Shown piece by piece: positions 7,226 to 14,429 of a stretch of DNA of 64,000 nt. The stretch spans positions 1,116,001 through 1,180,000 of the forward strand of contig NZ_CP059570.1 of NCBI RefSeq assembly GCF_014055005.1, given 5' to 3'. Every line of letters starts with the position of its first letter. Position 1 is the first letter of the stretch. A model generated the notes under the pieces. The model ran no database searches. It saw only the letters and a program-made list of their open reading frames with translations, and was not told where the DNA came from. Position numbers and translations under genes: made by a program. The stretch comes from Neisseria dentiae (GTDB taxonomy: Bacteria; Pseudomonadota; Gammaproteobacteria; Burkholderiales; Neisseriaceae).

Positions 7226-8325
7226 CTTCCTCCGCCGCCACCATTTCGGATTCGGCAAAACATCCGCTTTCATCCCCCAGCTCACCACCCAAGGCCGAAA
7301 GCAAATCCATGCATAAACGGCGCATTTGCGGCCGCCATGATTTTGCCGCCGTTTCAAAAGCCGCATAAAAGCGCATTCTGCCGGCCTTACCCATTTCGCA
7401 CGCACCGCCGCGCATCGAAAAATCCTCCGCACGCAGCACCCCGTCGGCAAACAAAGCAACCGCCCATTCGTCGTAAAGCGGGCGTATCGGCTCCACCAAA
7501 TCGCAAGCCAACGATTCCCGCCCGTGTTCGATACCATGATATAGTGAATTCAAATAAAAACTCCGAAATGAAATAACTGCATTCAAACTTGCAATTGGGC
7601 GATATGCTAAAGAATCGTTTTACCCTACTTCGGCATTCTTATTTTAATCCACTATAAAACCCCACAAACGGATCCAACCCCGTTAAATACACCTGCCGCA
7701 CCAATTCGAAATGCAAGAGCGTATAACCCAGCGATAAAACCGCATTAAACGCATCGGCCGGCGGCCTGCGGTTGCGGCCGTTGAAATTCAAAGAATCCGG
7801 CAACACATAAGCCAGCGCCGCAAAATAACGGGCGGCCGCCGCCCCCTCCAAGCCGCGCAACCGGGCCGTATCCGCCGCCGCGCCGATCTCTCCCGCCACA
7901 TCCGCCAACACCGAACACGGTTGGTGCAAACGCGCCCGCAACACATCGCTTTTCGTTGAAAACCGTTCCAGCAGAGCCGCTTGCGAAGCCACTTTTCCGC
8001 CCACCCAGCCTTTAGCCTGCCGCAAACAAAAATCCGCATTCTGCGCCAGATTAAACTGCGCCATCCGCCGTTGCGCATCCACCTTCAAATTCGGCATCAG
8101 CAACACCGGCTGCCGCTTTCTGCCGCTCAACACCACCACACCTGCTCCGTGTTCGCCCAATTTGCCCAACACCGAGGCCGAAAGCTGCAAATCTCCCCGG
8201 ATACACACCCGCTCCAGCAGCTTGAGCGGCACCGTGCCCATCCGCTCATTCCCGTCATAAAAAGCCAGCGCACTGCTATCGGCACGCAACGTCAAGCCCT
8301 TGCGATCAACAAACAAAGTAACCAT
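7200..8325 (-). pseudogene. cas1: cas1 split by a 113-bp MITE
   Basis: The N-terminal part (8325 down to 7657) encodes about 221 Cas1 residues, with catalytic Glu in LRGLEGAAAARYFAAL (about residue 160) and ending LDPFVGFY. The C-terminal part (7539 down to 7200) starts HGIEHGRESLACDLVEPIRP, which holds the conserved His and acidic metal-binding residue, and continues DEWAVALF and EDFSMRGGACEM. Between them lies a MITE at 7542-7654 flanked by TA. Deleting the element and one TA rejoins GFY and HGIEHG in frame. Read as it stands, the first frame adds SGLK and stops, so the active site is divided over two frames. Spacer integration is probably lost unless the fragments complement each other. 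Confidence 0.9.
7542..7654 (-). mobile_element. 113-bp IS630-type MITE inserted in cas1
   Basis: The ends are TAGTGAATTCAAATAA at 7542 and, on the other strand, TAGTGGATTAAAATAAGAAT from 7654, flanked by TA at 7540-7541 and 7655-7656. An identical-length copy in the opposite orientation is at 43336-43448. The TAGTGGATTAAAATAAGAAT end matches the terminal repeat of the IS630-family element at 57616-58526. There is no room for a transposase, so it is a non-autonomous derivative. Confidence 0.9.
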
Positions 8326-8383
8326 TTTTCCGTTCTCCTTATGCGTTATATATTACAACCAATTGATTACCTAAGTAATAGTT

Positions 8384-8707
8384 TTATTTTCTCTGATTGA
8401 GACCTTGAGACCTTTGCAAAACCGCCCTCAACCGATCACAAACGGCTCGAATGCCAAACTTTTCGCACAGCCGAAAAAAAAACGGCGGCACGGTTTCGTT
8501 TAAACGGAACACATGCAGCCGGTCGTTTTCAGCCAGCATAGCCGGCAGCGTTGCACACAACATGCGCAACTCGCCCGCCGTTAACCAGCATTCGAATAAA
8601 GATTTCTGCCCGCCCACCGCATAAGCGCGGAGCATGCGCCGCACCCGGTTTTGCGTGCGGATGTCGGCAATATCGTAGGCAAACAGATAAAGATGCCTTT
8701 TCGCCAT
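8384..8707 (-). CDS. cas2: Cas2 (first copy, upstream of cas1)
   Basis: The product begins MAKRHLYLFAYDIADIRTQN, with the Cas2 YDI-D motif, followed by RRMLRAYAVGGQKSLFECWL and DRLHVFRLNE. Cas2 is the scaffold and possible metal nuclease of the integrase complex. At 107 residues it is slightly longer than most Cas2 proteins. Its last residues (VLQRSQGLNQRK) are encoded by the half-palindrome TTTTGCAAAGGTCTC, which belongs to the repeat family at 8895-9090, so the C-terminus was probably remodelled by a repeat. It lies 58 bases before cas1, which has its own AAGGAG. Confidence 0.85.
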   Translation of the reverse strand: MAKRHLYLFAYDIADIRTQNRVRRMLRAYAVGGQKSLFECWLTAGELRMLCATLPAMLAENDRLHVFRLNETVPPFFFRLCEKFGIRAVCDRLRAVLQRSQGLNQRK

Positions 8708-8894
8708 CTTCGATTCCCCTTGAATTTTAAGCCATCGTTAATCAGCTTGAAACCTATGCAAAACACCCGAAGGCCGTCTGAAACACCCCCGGCCATCATC
8801 ATACCCGGGCTTGACCCGGGTAGCTCTATTTCTTTCAAAGCAACAAGATGCCCGGCTCAAGCCCGGGCAAACGAAGGAGCATTTCAGACGGCCT
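8708..8894. repeat. palindromic repeat region upstream of cas2
   Basis: This stretch has no gene. It holds a CCCGGGCTTGACCCGGG palindrome near 8803, a partner with CCGGCTCAAGCCCGGG near 8853, and DUS copies near 8771 and 8882. A relative of the palindrome is at about 25684-25712. It would be the 5' region of a separate cas2-cas1-cas2 transcript, but I see no clear promoter. Confidence 0.5.
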
Positions 8895-9090
8895 GAGACC
8901 TTTGCAAAAATACCTTAAGGCCGTCTGAAATGCTTAAATCCCGTCATTCCCGCGTAGGCGGGAATCCAGATGGAAATATTGAAGCATTGATTAAACAAAT
9001 ACTTAGATGCCAAGCGTCTGGATTCCCGCCTACGCGGGAATGACGGAGTTCAGATTTTTTAGATAGCAATTTGAATTTTGCAAAGGTCTC
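8895..9090. repeat. 196-bp composite element with GAGACCTTTGCAAAA ends and two dRS3 palindromes
   Basis: The element begins GAGACCTTTGCAAAA and ends with its inverse TTTTGCAAAGGTCTC at 9076-9090. Inside are two ATTCCCGC...GCGGGAAT palindromes (dRS3 type) in opposite orientation. GGCCT flanks both ends (8890-8894 and 9091-9095), possibly a target duplication, although the left copy is also part of a DUS. Relatives lie at 26194, 43130 and 51329. Confidence 0.75.
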
Positions 9091-9144
9091 GGCCTTAAAG
9101 TATGTTTGCAAAGATTTCAGACACACAGTAACACCTGTTTGAAA

Positions 9145-9533
9145 AACCAATCCCCGTGTTGATGGGGCTTTTTTGTGTCAAATGGGCGCTGCTCACCCGA
9201 CCGAACTACATCAGTCTCAATCCCCGTGTTGATGGGGCTTTTTTGTGTCCGAAAAAAGCGCAGTAAAAACAAAGGCAAAAAAGTCTCAATCCCCGTGTTG
9301 ATGGGGCTTTTTTGTGTCCACAGACCGTCAACGATATGCTGGAAGTGGCCAAAGGTCTCAATCCCCGTGTTGATGGGGCTTTTTTGTGTCCAGAAATTCT
9401 CGAAGAATTGTCTTTGCAGGCAGAACTCTCAATCCCCGTGTTGATGGGGCTTTTTTGTGTCCTGCAGCAAGTTGAACAATTACTGACTATTCGTAACTCT
9501 CAATCCCCGTGTTGATGGGGCTTTTTTGTGTCC
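9145..9533 (-). CRISPR. type III-A CRISPR array, 6 repeats and 5 spacers
   Basis: Five identical 36-base repeats lie at 9215-9250, 9284-9319, 9356-9391, 9427-9462 and 9498-9533, and one degenerate copy at 9145-9180. The spacers are 33-36 bases. On the minus strand each repeat has a CCCC/GGGG hairpin and ends ATTGAGA, the usual form of a Cas6-made 8-base crRNA handle (final base C or G). The degenerate repeat therefore lies at the distal end, and new spacers would have entered near 9533. The array follows cas6 by about 80 bases, so it may be read from the csm operon transcript or from that short leader. Confidence 0.95.
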
Positions 9534-9614
9534 AGCAGACAGCAACTTTCACTTTCAAAATCAATCGGTTGAAAAGGGGTTTTCCAACAAATCTCTTCTT
9601 TACAAAGCTAATCA
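9534..9614 (-). promoter_or_regulatory. short leader between cas6 and the CRISPR array
   Basis: These 81 bases separate the cas6 stop from the first repeat on the transcribed strand. They are AT-rich near cas6, as leaders usually are, but shorter than most. No -35/-10 pair is obvious, so crRNA may come from read-through of the csm operon. Confidence 0.4.
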
Positions 9615-10562
9615 TTATTTAACCTCTGCCAACGTGTAACGGCCTAAGCCGAATACGGTTTCTTTGCCGATATGCAGCCATTGGCCGATATGCAGCAATT
9701 GGGCAAATGATAAAGGCAAATGGTCGAACCGCCAAGTGCCGGTAATGCCGCCCAAGGTCATTTTCTGCTGCTGGCGGTTGGAATAGCGCGTCCAATCCTG
9801 CCATTGCAGCTTGGCATGGTTGGGTATGCGGTCGGCGGCGGCGGCCAGTTTGCCGAAATCGGCTTCGATGGGGGCTTCCCAATGGCGGGTGGCGATAGCC
9901 GAGGTGCGGCGCATCAGTTGGCGCAGCAGTATGCCTGCCTGTATGCGGTGGATGCCCAGCACGCTGCCTTGGCTTTGCAGCCTGAGCGGGGTGCGGATAT
10001 GCAGGGTGCAGGCTTCGGGATAGCTCTTGGGCAGTATCAGGGTGTTCGGGTGGGGTTGGATATGGCCGTCTGAAAAGATATTCTGCCAGCCATGCGGGGT
10101 TTCGACGGCGATATTGCTTAATATGCCCTGCCCTTTGGCGGGGCCTACGCCGTGTTGGAACGCCTGCTTGAAACTATGGGCAATCAGCGGCAGCTGGTGG
10201 CGGGCGCGGCCTAGCAGCACCATTTCGAATGAAAAGGTTTCGCCTTTATCGTAACCGGTTTGTTTGTTTTCGGGTGCTTCGATGATATAGGGCTGCGGCG
10301 GGGTTTGCCTGAAGCTGCTGCTGAGCCGTTCGTCGGCGGCCGGGGCGAACAGGCGGGTGTAAGGGCAGCTTTCTTGCAGGGGGCAACCGCCGCATTCTTT
10401 CTGCCGGGTCATGCAGGCGGCGCGGCGCAGGGCATGGCCGAACACGCCGCGCAGGGTGGAGCCTGCATATTCGGGCAGCCGCAATTCGCTCTCGAGGGTG
10501 AAGTCGAGGCGGTAGCGCGCGATGGGCAGCTCGGCGGGCAGCTTGAGGGCTTGGTGGTGCAT
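9615..10562 (-). CDS. cas6: CRISPR pre-crRNA processing endoribonuclease Cas6
   Basis: This 315-residue RAMP protein cuts the repeat transcript to make crRNA with an 8-base 5' handle. It shows YAGSTLRGVFGHALRR, a cysteine cluster (C-x7-C-x2-C-x5-C, about residues 50-66, before PYTRLF) common in this Cas6 type, and the conserved C-terminal GITGTWRF followed by LLHIGQWLHIGKETVFGLG, the glycine-rich loop that holds RNA. AAGGAA precedes the ATG. It is last in the effector operon, 82 bases after csm5 and just before the array. Confidence 0.92.
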   Translation of the reverse strand: MHHQALKLPAELPIARYRLDFTLESELRLPEYAGSTLRGVFGHALRRAACMTRQKECGGCPLQESCPYTRLFAPAADERLSSSFRQTPPQPYIIEAPENKQTGYDKGETFSFEMVLLGRARHQLPLIAHSFKQAFQHGVGPAKGQGILSNIAVETPHGWQNIFSDGHIQPHPNTLILPKSYPEACTLHIRTPLRLQSQGSVLGIHRIQAGILLRQLMRRTSAIATRHWEAPIEADFGKLAAAADRIPNHAKLQWQDWTRYSNRQQQKMTLGGITGTWRFDHLPLSFAQLLHIGQWLHIGKETVFGLGRYTLAEVK

Positions 10563-10644
10563 GGTGTTCAGTTCCTTATTTGGTTTATCTATCAGGTTTC
10601 AGGTAGCCTTGCGTCCCATTCTCCCAACGAGAACCGAGCTTGCT

Positions 10645-12306
10645 TTATTCGCCGCGCAAGCGGCGCAATACGGCTTTGATTTCTTTTTCGCGCTTGCCGA
10701 CAAATAGGCTGGGCTGGACTTCCTGCATGGTTTTGAAGCTGAGTGCTTCGGCAACTGTTTTCTGCTCGGCGGCGACGAAGGTTTCGGCGGCTTGCTTTAG
10801 CGCGGCCAACAGGCTTTGATAGAGCTCGGTGTGAGCCTGCTGGTTGCGTGGGTCGTAAACAAAGGCAGCCAATTGTTCCAGCCATTCTGCAATCAGCCGT
10901 TCGGCGGGGCTCATGGCGGCCAGCTCGGTTTGGCGGCGCTCGGCCTCGGCGGCTTCGCGCTGCTCTTGGGCGATGCGTTCCTGCTCGGCGGCCTGTGCTT
11001 GTGCCTGAAGCTCGGCAGCAGCGGCGGCGGCCTGTTGCCTGCGTTCGGCCAATGCGGCTTGGGTGCCGCGGATGGCGGCCAAATGGCTGCTGTTGTGTTC
11101 GCACCATTGTTGCAGGGCGTGGTTGTCGCTTGGCGGGTCGATTTCGATTAATGCCCAGCCGAAAGGCAGCAGGCCGTGGGTTTCGGCTGCGGATTGGGCG
11201 GCCAGCCACACGGTTTTGGTTTTGGGTTCGAAAACGGGTTTCTGCCCTTTGCCCTGCATGATTTTGATCTGTGCCAAACCATCAATGGTTTTGCTTTCGG
11301 CACCGCCGTGTTTGCCCAAACGCACCAGCATCATGCTGCCTTTTTGCAGTTGCGGTGTTAATTGCGCCAGCAGGTTGCGGGTATGCCGGAGCCAATCGGG
11401 GGCAATCAGGTTGCGTTCTTCTAATTGGCTGCATTCCTGCTCAAAGCGCTTGATGTGGTAGCGGTTGGCATCGATGGCGAGTTGTTGCAGGTTTTCGGGC
11501 TGTACGCGGTTTTCAGGCAGGCTTTTTTGCGGCTGCTTGATATGCGGATGGTGTTGCAGCAATAAATGCTGGATGGTGCAGGTGGCGGCAAAGGCGCGGT
11601 ATTGGCCGTGCTGGATGGTTTCCCGCCGTCCGGTTGCGCCTTTGGCTTCAACGGTGTTGCCGTCTTTCACTACTCTTTTCTTTTTGTGGTTGGTGGCGTA
11701 TTGGATTTGGGTGGCCACATCACCGGCGGGCATAAAATCGGCGGTTTTCAACAGACGCAGGCCGTCTGAAGCGAAGCTGCCCAAATAGTTGCTTTCAAAA
11801 CGGCCGGCATCGCGTGAAGTCGGTTTCGGCTGCGGAGCGTGTTTGCCTACCATGCGCTCCAACAGAGCGGTGCGCAAACAGCCTTTGAAGGCGCTGCCGG
11901 GGATATAGGGCTGGTGGGTAATCGGGTTGACGATGGTGCGCTCGATATCCAAACGGTTATACACATTTTTGCCGCCGGTTTCACGATTGGCTACCTTACC
12001 GATGCGCTCTTTATATTCGTTTTCCAATGCTGTGCTGACCGCTACGGCTTTATAGGCGCTGTCGGCAAAGGTTTGGGCGTGTTTGTCGAAATATTGCTGG
12101 ATGCGGTCGATTTTTCCCGATTGGGCGGCTTCCTGCAATTCGCTGCGCTGCTGCGGGTTTAACGCAGCTTGGGCTGGATCAAAGGCGTAGAGTACGCCGT
12201 CTGAAATCACATAGTTGGTCGGCTCGTAGTCTTCCCCGCTGCCCAAATGGATGGGCGAGAGCGGGGTAAGAAACAGGCGGTAAGGGGTTAAAAAAGCTTG
12301 GCTCAT
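10645..12306 (-). CDS. csm5: type III-A RAMP protein Csm5 with long C-terminal extension
   Basis: Csm5 caps the 3' end of crRNA in the Csm complex. The N-terminal 390 or so residues carry RAMP features: FLTPLSPIHLGSGEDY, NPITHQPYIPGSAFKGCLRT and LVRLGKHGGAESKT. At 553 residues it is 150 or more longer than typical Csm5. The extra part is an Ala/Glu/Gln-rich coiled coil (about residues 405-465) and a helical tail ending KEIKAVLRRLRGE. Similar tails may occur in other proteobacterial Csm5 proteins, and their role is not known to me. The gene sits 40 bases downstream of csm4. Confidence 0.9.
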   Translation of the reverse strand: MSQAFLTPYRLFLTPLSPIHLGSGEDYEPTNYVISDGVLYAFDPAQAALNPQQRSELQEAAQSGKIDRIQQYFDKHAQTFADSAYKAVAVSTALENEYKERIGKVANRETGGKNVYNRLDIERTIVNPITHQPYIPGSAFKGCLRTALLERMVGKHAPQPKPTSRDAGRFESNYLGSFASDGLRLLKTADFMPAGDVATQIQYATNHKKKRVVKDGNTVEAKGATGRRETIQHGQYRAFAATCTIQHLLLQHHPHIKQPQKSLPENRVQPENLQQLAIDANRYHIKRFEQECSQLEERNLIAPDWLRHTRNLLAQLTPQLQKGSMMLVRLGKHGGAESKTIDGLAQIKIMQGKGQKPVFEPKTKTVWLAAQSAAETHGLLPFGWALIEIDPPSDNHALQQWCEHNSSHLAAIRGTQAALAERRQQAAAAAAELQAQAQAAEQERIAQEQREAAEAERRQTELAAMSPAERLIAEWLEQLAAFVYDPRNQQAHTELYQSLLAALKQAAETFVAAEQKTVAEALSFKTMQEVQPSLFVGKREKEIKAVLRRLRGE

Positions 12307-12346
12307 GCTGCGCTCCGTTTCGGCCGTCTGAAAACGGCGGCGGGGT

Positions 12347-13288
12347 TTAATTCAATGCTTCGGTATTCAAATCAAAAAACAAGGCGGGGGCATAACCTTG
12401 GTGCACGGCTTGCGGCTGGCTGAGAGAAACACCGCCGATGCCCTGCCCGATATAGGGGCTGCCCGCCGCAGTGCCGCTGAACACAGCGCCGGTTTGCGCC
12501 ATCAGCACCGGCTGTTTAAACGGCCGGCTGCTGCGTGCCTGGATATTGCCGTGCCGACCGAAGCGGGTTTGGGTGTGGTAGTAGCTGCGCTCAGGGTTGT
12601 AGCCCAAGCCTTGCGGGCAAGAGGCGGCCAAGGTGAACACGGCGTTGCCGGCCGCATGGCATTGGAACAAATCGCTCTCTTCAAAGGCTTCAAGGCTGAA
12701 TTTTCCCAAACCGGCTGAAGCGTCGCGCCCGTAACCGCTTCGGCCGGTATTTTCTAGAACCTGCTGCAACTGCTCTTTTTTCAGACGGCCTTCATCCAAC
12801 AGGCAGTAAACCGTCCAAAGGCTGCCGCTGCCATACCAAATCTGTTCGCTTTCGTGCGGTGCAAACTGGCCGCCGGCACCGGTGGTGTGGGTTTGGCGGT
12901 TGAGGCTGTTGTGCGGCTGGCGGTGGCTGCCCACCAGATTCGGGCTGATGTCGGCGCTGCTGAGGGCTTGCTGCTGCCACAGGCGGCTGTCGCTGCCCAA
13001 TGCGCTTTCAGGCAGCCATTGTTTTTTCTTCAGCTTTTTGCGGTCGGTTTCCGCTCCTTCCTGCCAATAGTCGGACGGCAATGCAGGCAAGGGCAGGAAG
13101 CCTTCGGGGAAGGCATCGGAAACCACCAGGAAGGGGCGGTTTTCGGTGTAGCCTTGCAGGCAGTTTTTTAGTGTTTCCGTGCCGTATTGCTCGACGATGC
13201 CCCAGCAGATTTGGCCGAACAGTGTGTCGCCCACCAAGGGTGTGCCGAAAGCGGTTTCGGGGCGCAGGATCAGTTTATAGGCTTGCAT
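12347..13288 (-). CDS. csm4: type III-A RAMP protein Csm4
   Basis: The 313-residue protein opens MQAYKLILRPETAFGTPLVG, followed by DTLFGQICWGIVEQYG, typical of Csm4/Cmr3-type subunits that bind the crRNA 5' handle and contact Cas10. A glycine-rich stretch, NTGRSGYGRDASAGLGKF, follows at about two thirds of the length. The start at 13288 is 5 bases after the csm3 stop and fits the conserved N-terminus; the open frame runs further upstream within csm3 but is not Csm4-like. Confidence 0.9.
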   Translation of the reverse strand: MQAYKLILRPETAFGTPLVGDTLFGQICWGIVEQYGTETLKNCLQGYTENRPFLVVSDAFPEGFLPLPALPSDYWQEGAETDRKKLKKKQWLPESALGSDSRLWQQQALSSADISPNLVGSHRQPHNSLNRQTHTTGAGGQFAPHESEQIWYGSGSLWTVYCLLDEGRLKKEQLQQVLENTGRSGYGRDASAGLGKFSLEAFEESDLFQCHAAGNAVFTLAASCPQGLGYNPERSYYHTQTRFGRHGNIQARSSRPFKQPVLMAQTGAVFSGTAAGSPYIGQGIGGVSLSQPQAVHQGYAPALFFDLNTEALN

Positions 13289-13293
13289 AGGCG

Positions 13294-14004
13294 TTATTTC
13301 GCAAAGGGTTGGATGGTGTTGAAACGATCGTCTATCGATTCTCCGTTCAGGCACACGGCTTCGAATTTCACTTTGCCGTAACCGCGTGAGCCGGAGCCGC
13401 CGAGGCTGTCCCACTCGAGCAGTTTTAAGCCTTGCAGCAGGGTATCCAACAGGGCTTTTTCGTCACCGTCGAATTCTTTTACCGTTAATTTGAAATCGAA
13501 TTCGGCACCGGCGGGCACGCGTTCGGTTTGGCGGGGATGTTCTGCCGTGCCGGCAATGCGGTTAATACGGTTTTCGCTTTTCACTTCAGTAAACAGCAGA
13601 TTGTCGTTGCGCAAACGTTTTGCATAGTCTTGATTCAGGCTGCAATCCCAAAATGAAACCCGGGTGTGGCCGATTTCCTGTTGCAAGGCTTCGCTTTGGC
13701 TGTCGCCGCTGATGCCGAACAGCTGCAAAATGTGTTTGACGGCGGTTTTCTCCGCCCCTTGTGCGGTTTCGTATTCACGCTTGCCCAGCGGTGCTTCCTG
13801 CACCACACCGCTTTTCCATTCCAAAAGGCTGCGGATTTTGCCTTTGATGCTGCTGCCGGGAATATACGGCTCGCCGCTCACCGGATGTTTGATCACGCTG
13901 TTGTCGATGCCGCCGATATGGATTTCGCTGTCGCCCGCGCCGATATGCAAACCGGTTTGCAACACCAGCTTGGCTTCCAAAATATGAATGTTTGCTAATT
14001 TCAT
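13294..14004 (-). CDS. csm3: type III-A RAMP protein Csm3 (target RNA cleavage)
   Basis: Csm3 forms the backbone of the complex and cuts bound target RNA every 6 bases. The 236-residue protein shows LVLQTGLHIGAGDSEIHIGG, followed by the catalytic Asp34 in GIDNSV, then SGEPYIPGSSIKGKIRSLLE and the terminal GGSGSRGYGKVKF. With the catalytic Asp present, RNA cleavage should be intact. A clear AGGAGAACAAC precedes the ATG. It lies 14 bases after csm2 and 5 bases before csm4. Confidence 0.95.
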   Translation of the reverse strand: MKLANIHILEAKLVLQTGLHIGAGDSEIHIGGIDNSVIKHPVSGEPYIPGSSIKGKIRSLLEWKSGVVQEAPLGKREYETAQGAEKTAVKHILQLFGISGDSQSEALQQEIGHTRVSFWDCSLNQDYAKRLRNDNLLFTEVKSENRINRIAGTAEHPRQTERVPAGAEFDFKLTVKEFDGDEKALLDTLLQGLKLLEWDSLGGSGSRGYGKVKFEAVCLNGESIDDRFNTIQPFAK

Positions 14005-14018
14005 GTTGTTCTCCTGAA

Positions 14019-14429
14019 TTATTTGGCTTCGTGGGCTTTGCGGAAACCCAATACGGCTTCGAAAAAGAGTTTGGCGTTTTTTAAGCTGTCTGCGCTGTTG
14101 ATCTCGCCGATGATGCGGTTGAACATTTCGACAAAATGTTTATCAACATGACCACGCCCTTGGGCATAAGCAGCCTTGGCTTTCAGCATCTGGATAAACG
14201 GTGCGGCTTTTTGGTATTCGCCCGCACGGTCGGCTGCCTGAAAAACCTTGTCGTGCCACATGGCCAATTCGTCGTAAAACTTGCGCAATTGGGTGGATTT
14301 ATTGGTATCGGCTGTCCGCCCTCTTTCATTGGGCTGCGGCTGGATATGCTCCGCCGCCTCTTGCGCCACGGTACTGAAAATATCCACCGGCAACTGCTCG
14401 GTATTTAATTTGATTCGGTTCAAGTCCAT
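14019..14429 (-). CDS. csm2: type III-A small subunit Csm2
   Basis: This 136-residue, mainly helical protein sits between cas10 and csm3, where the Csm2 small subunit belongs. Marks of the family are STQLRKFYDELAMWHDKV, the central helix EYQKAAPFIQMLKAKAAYA and VDKHFVEMFNRIIGEI. Csm2 lines the belly of the complex and holds target RNA. Its ATG overlaps the cas10 stop by one base (TAATG). Confidence 0.92.
   Translation of the reverse strand: MDLNRIKLNTEQLPVDIFSTVAQEAAEHIQPQPNERGRTADTNKSTQLRKFYDELAMWHDKVFQAADRAGEYQKAAPFIQMLKAKAAYAQGRGHVDKHFVEMFNRIIGEINSADSLKNAKLFFEAVLGFRKAHEAK

Noticed and set aside
9175..9515. Open frames across the CRISPR repeats encoding repeated SIPVLMGLFCV
   Set aside because: They arise only because the repeat lacks stops in those frames; the region is a CRISPR array, not a gene.
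10592..11261. Long frames on both strands opposite csm5
   Set aside because: They are Arg/Ala-rich shadows of the csm5 coiled-coil region with no family match.
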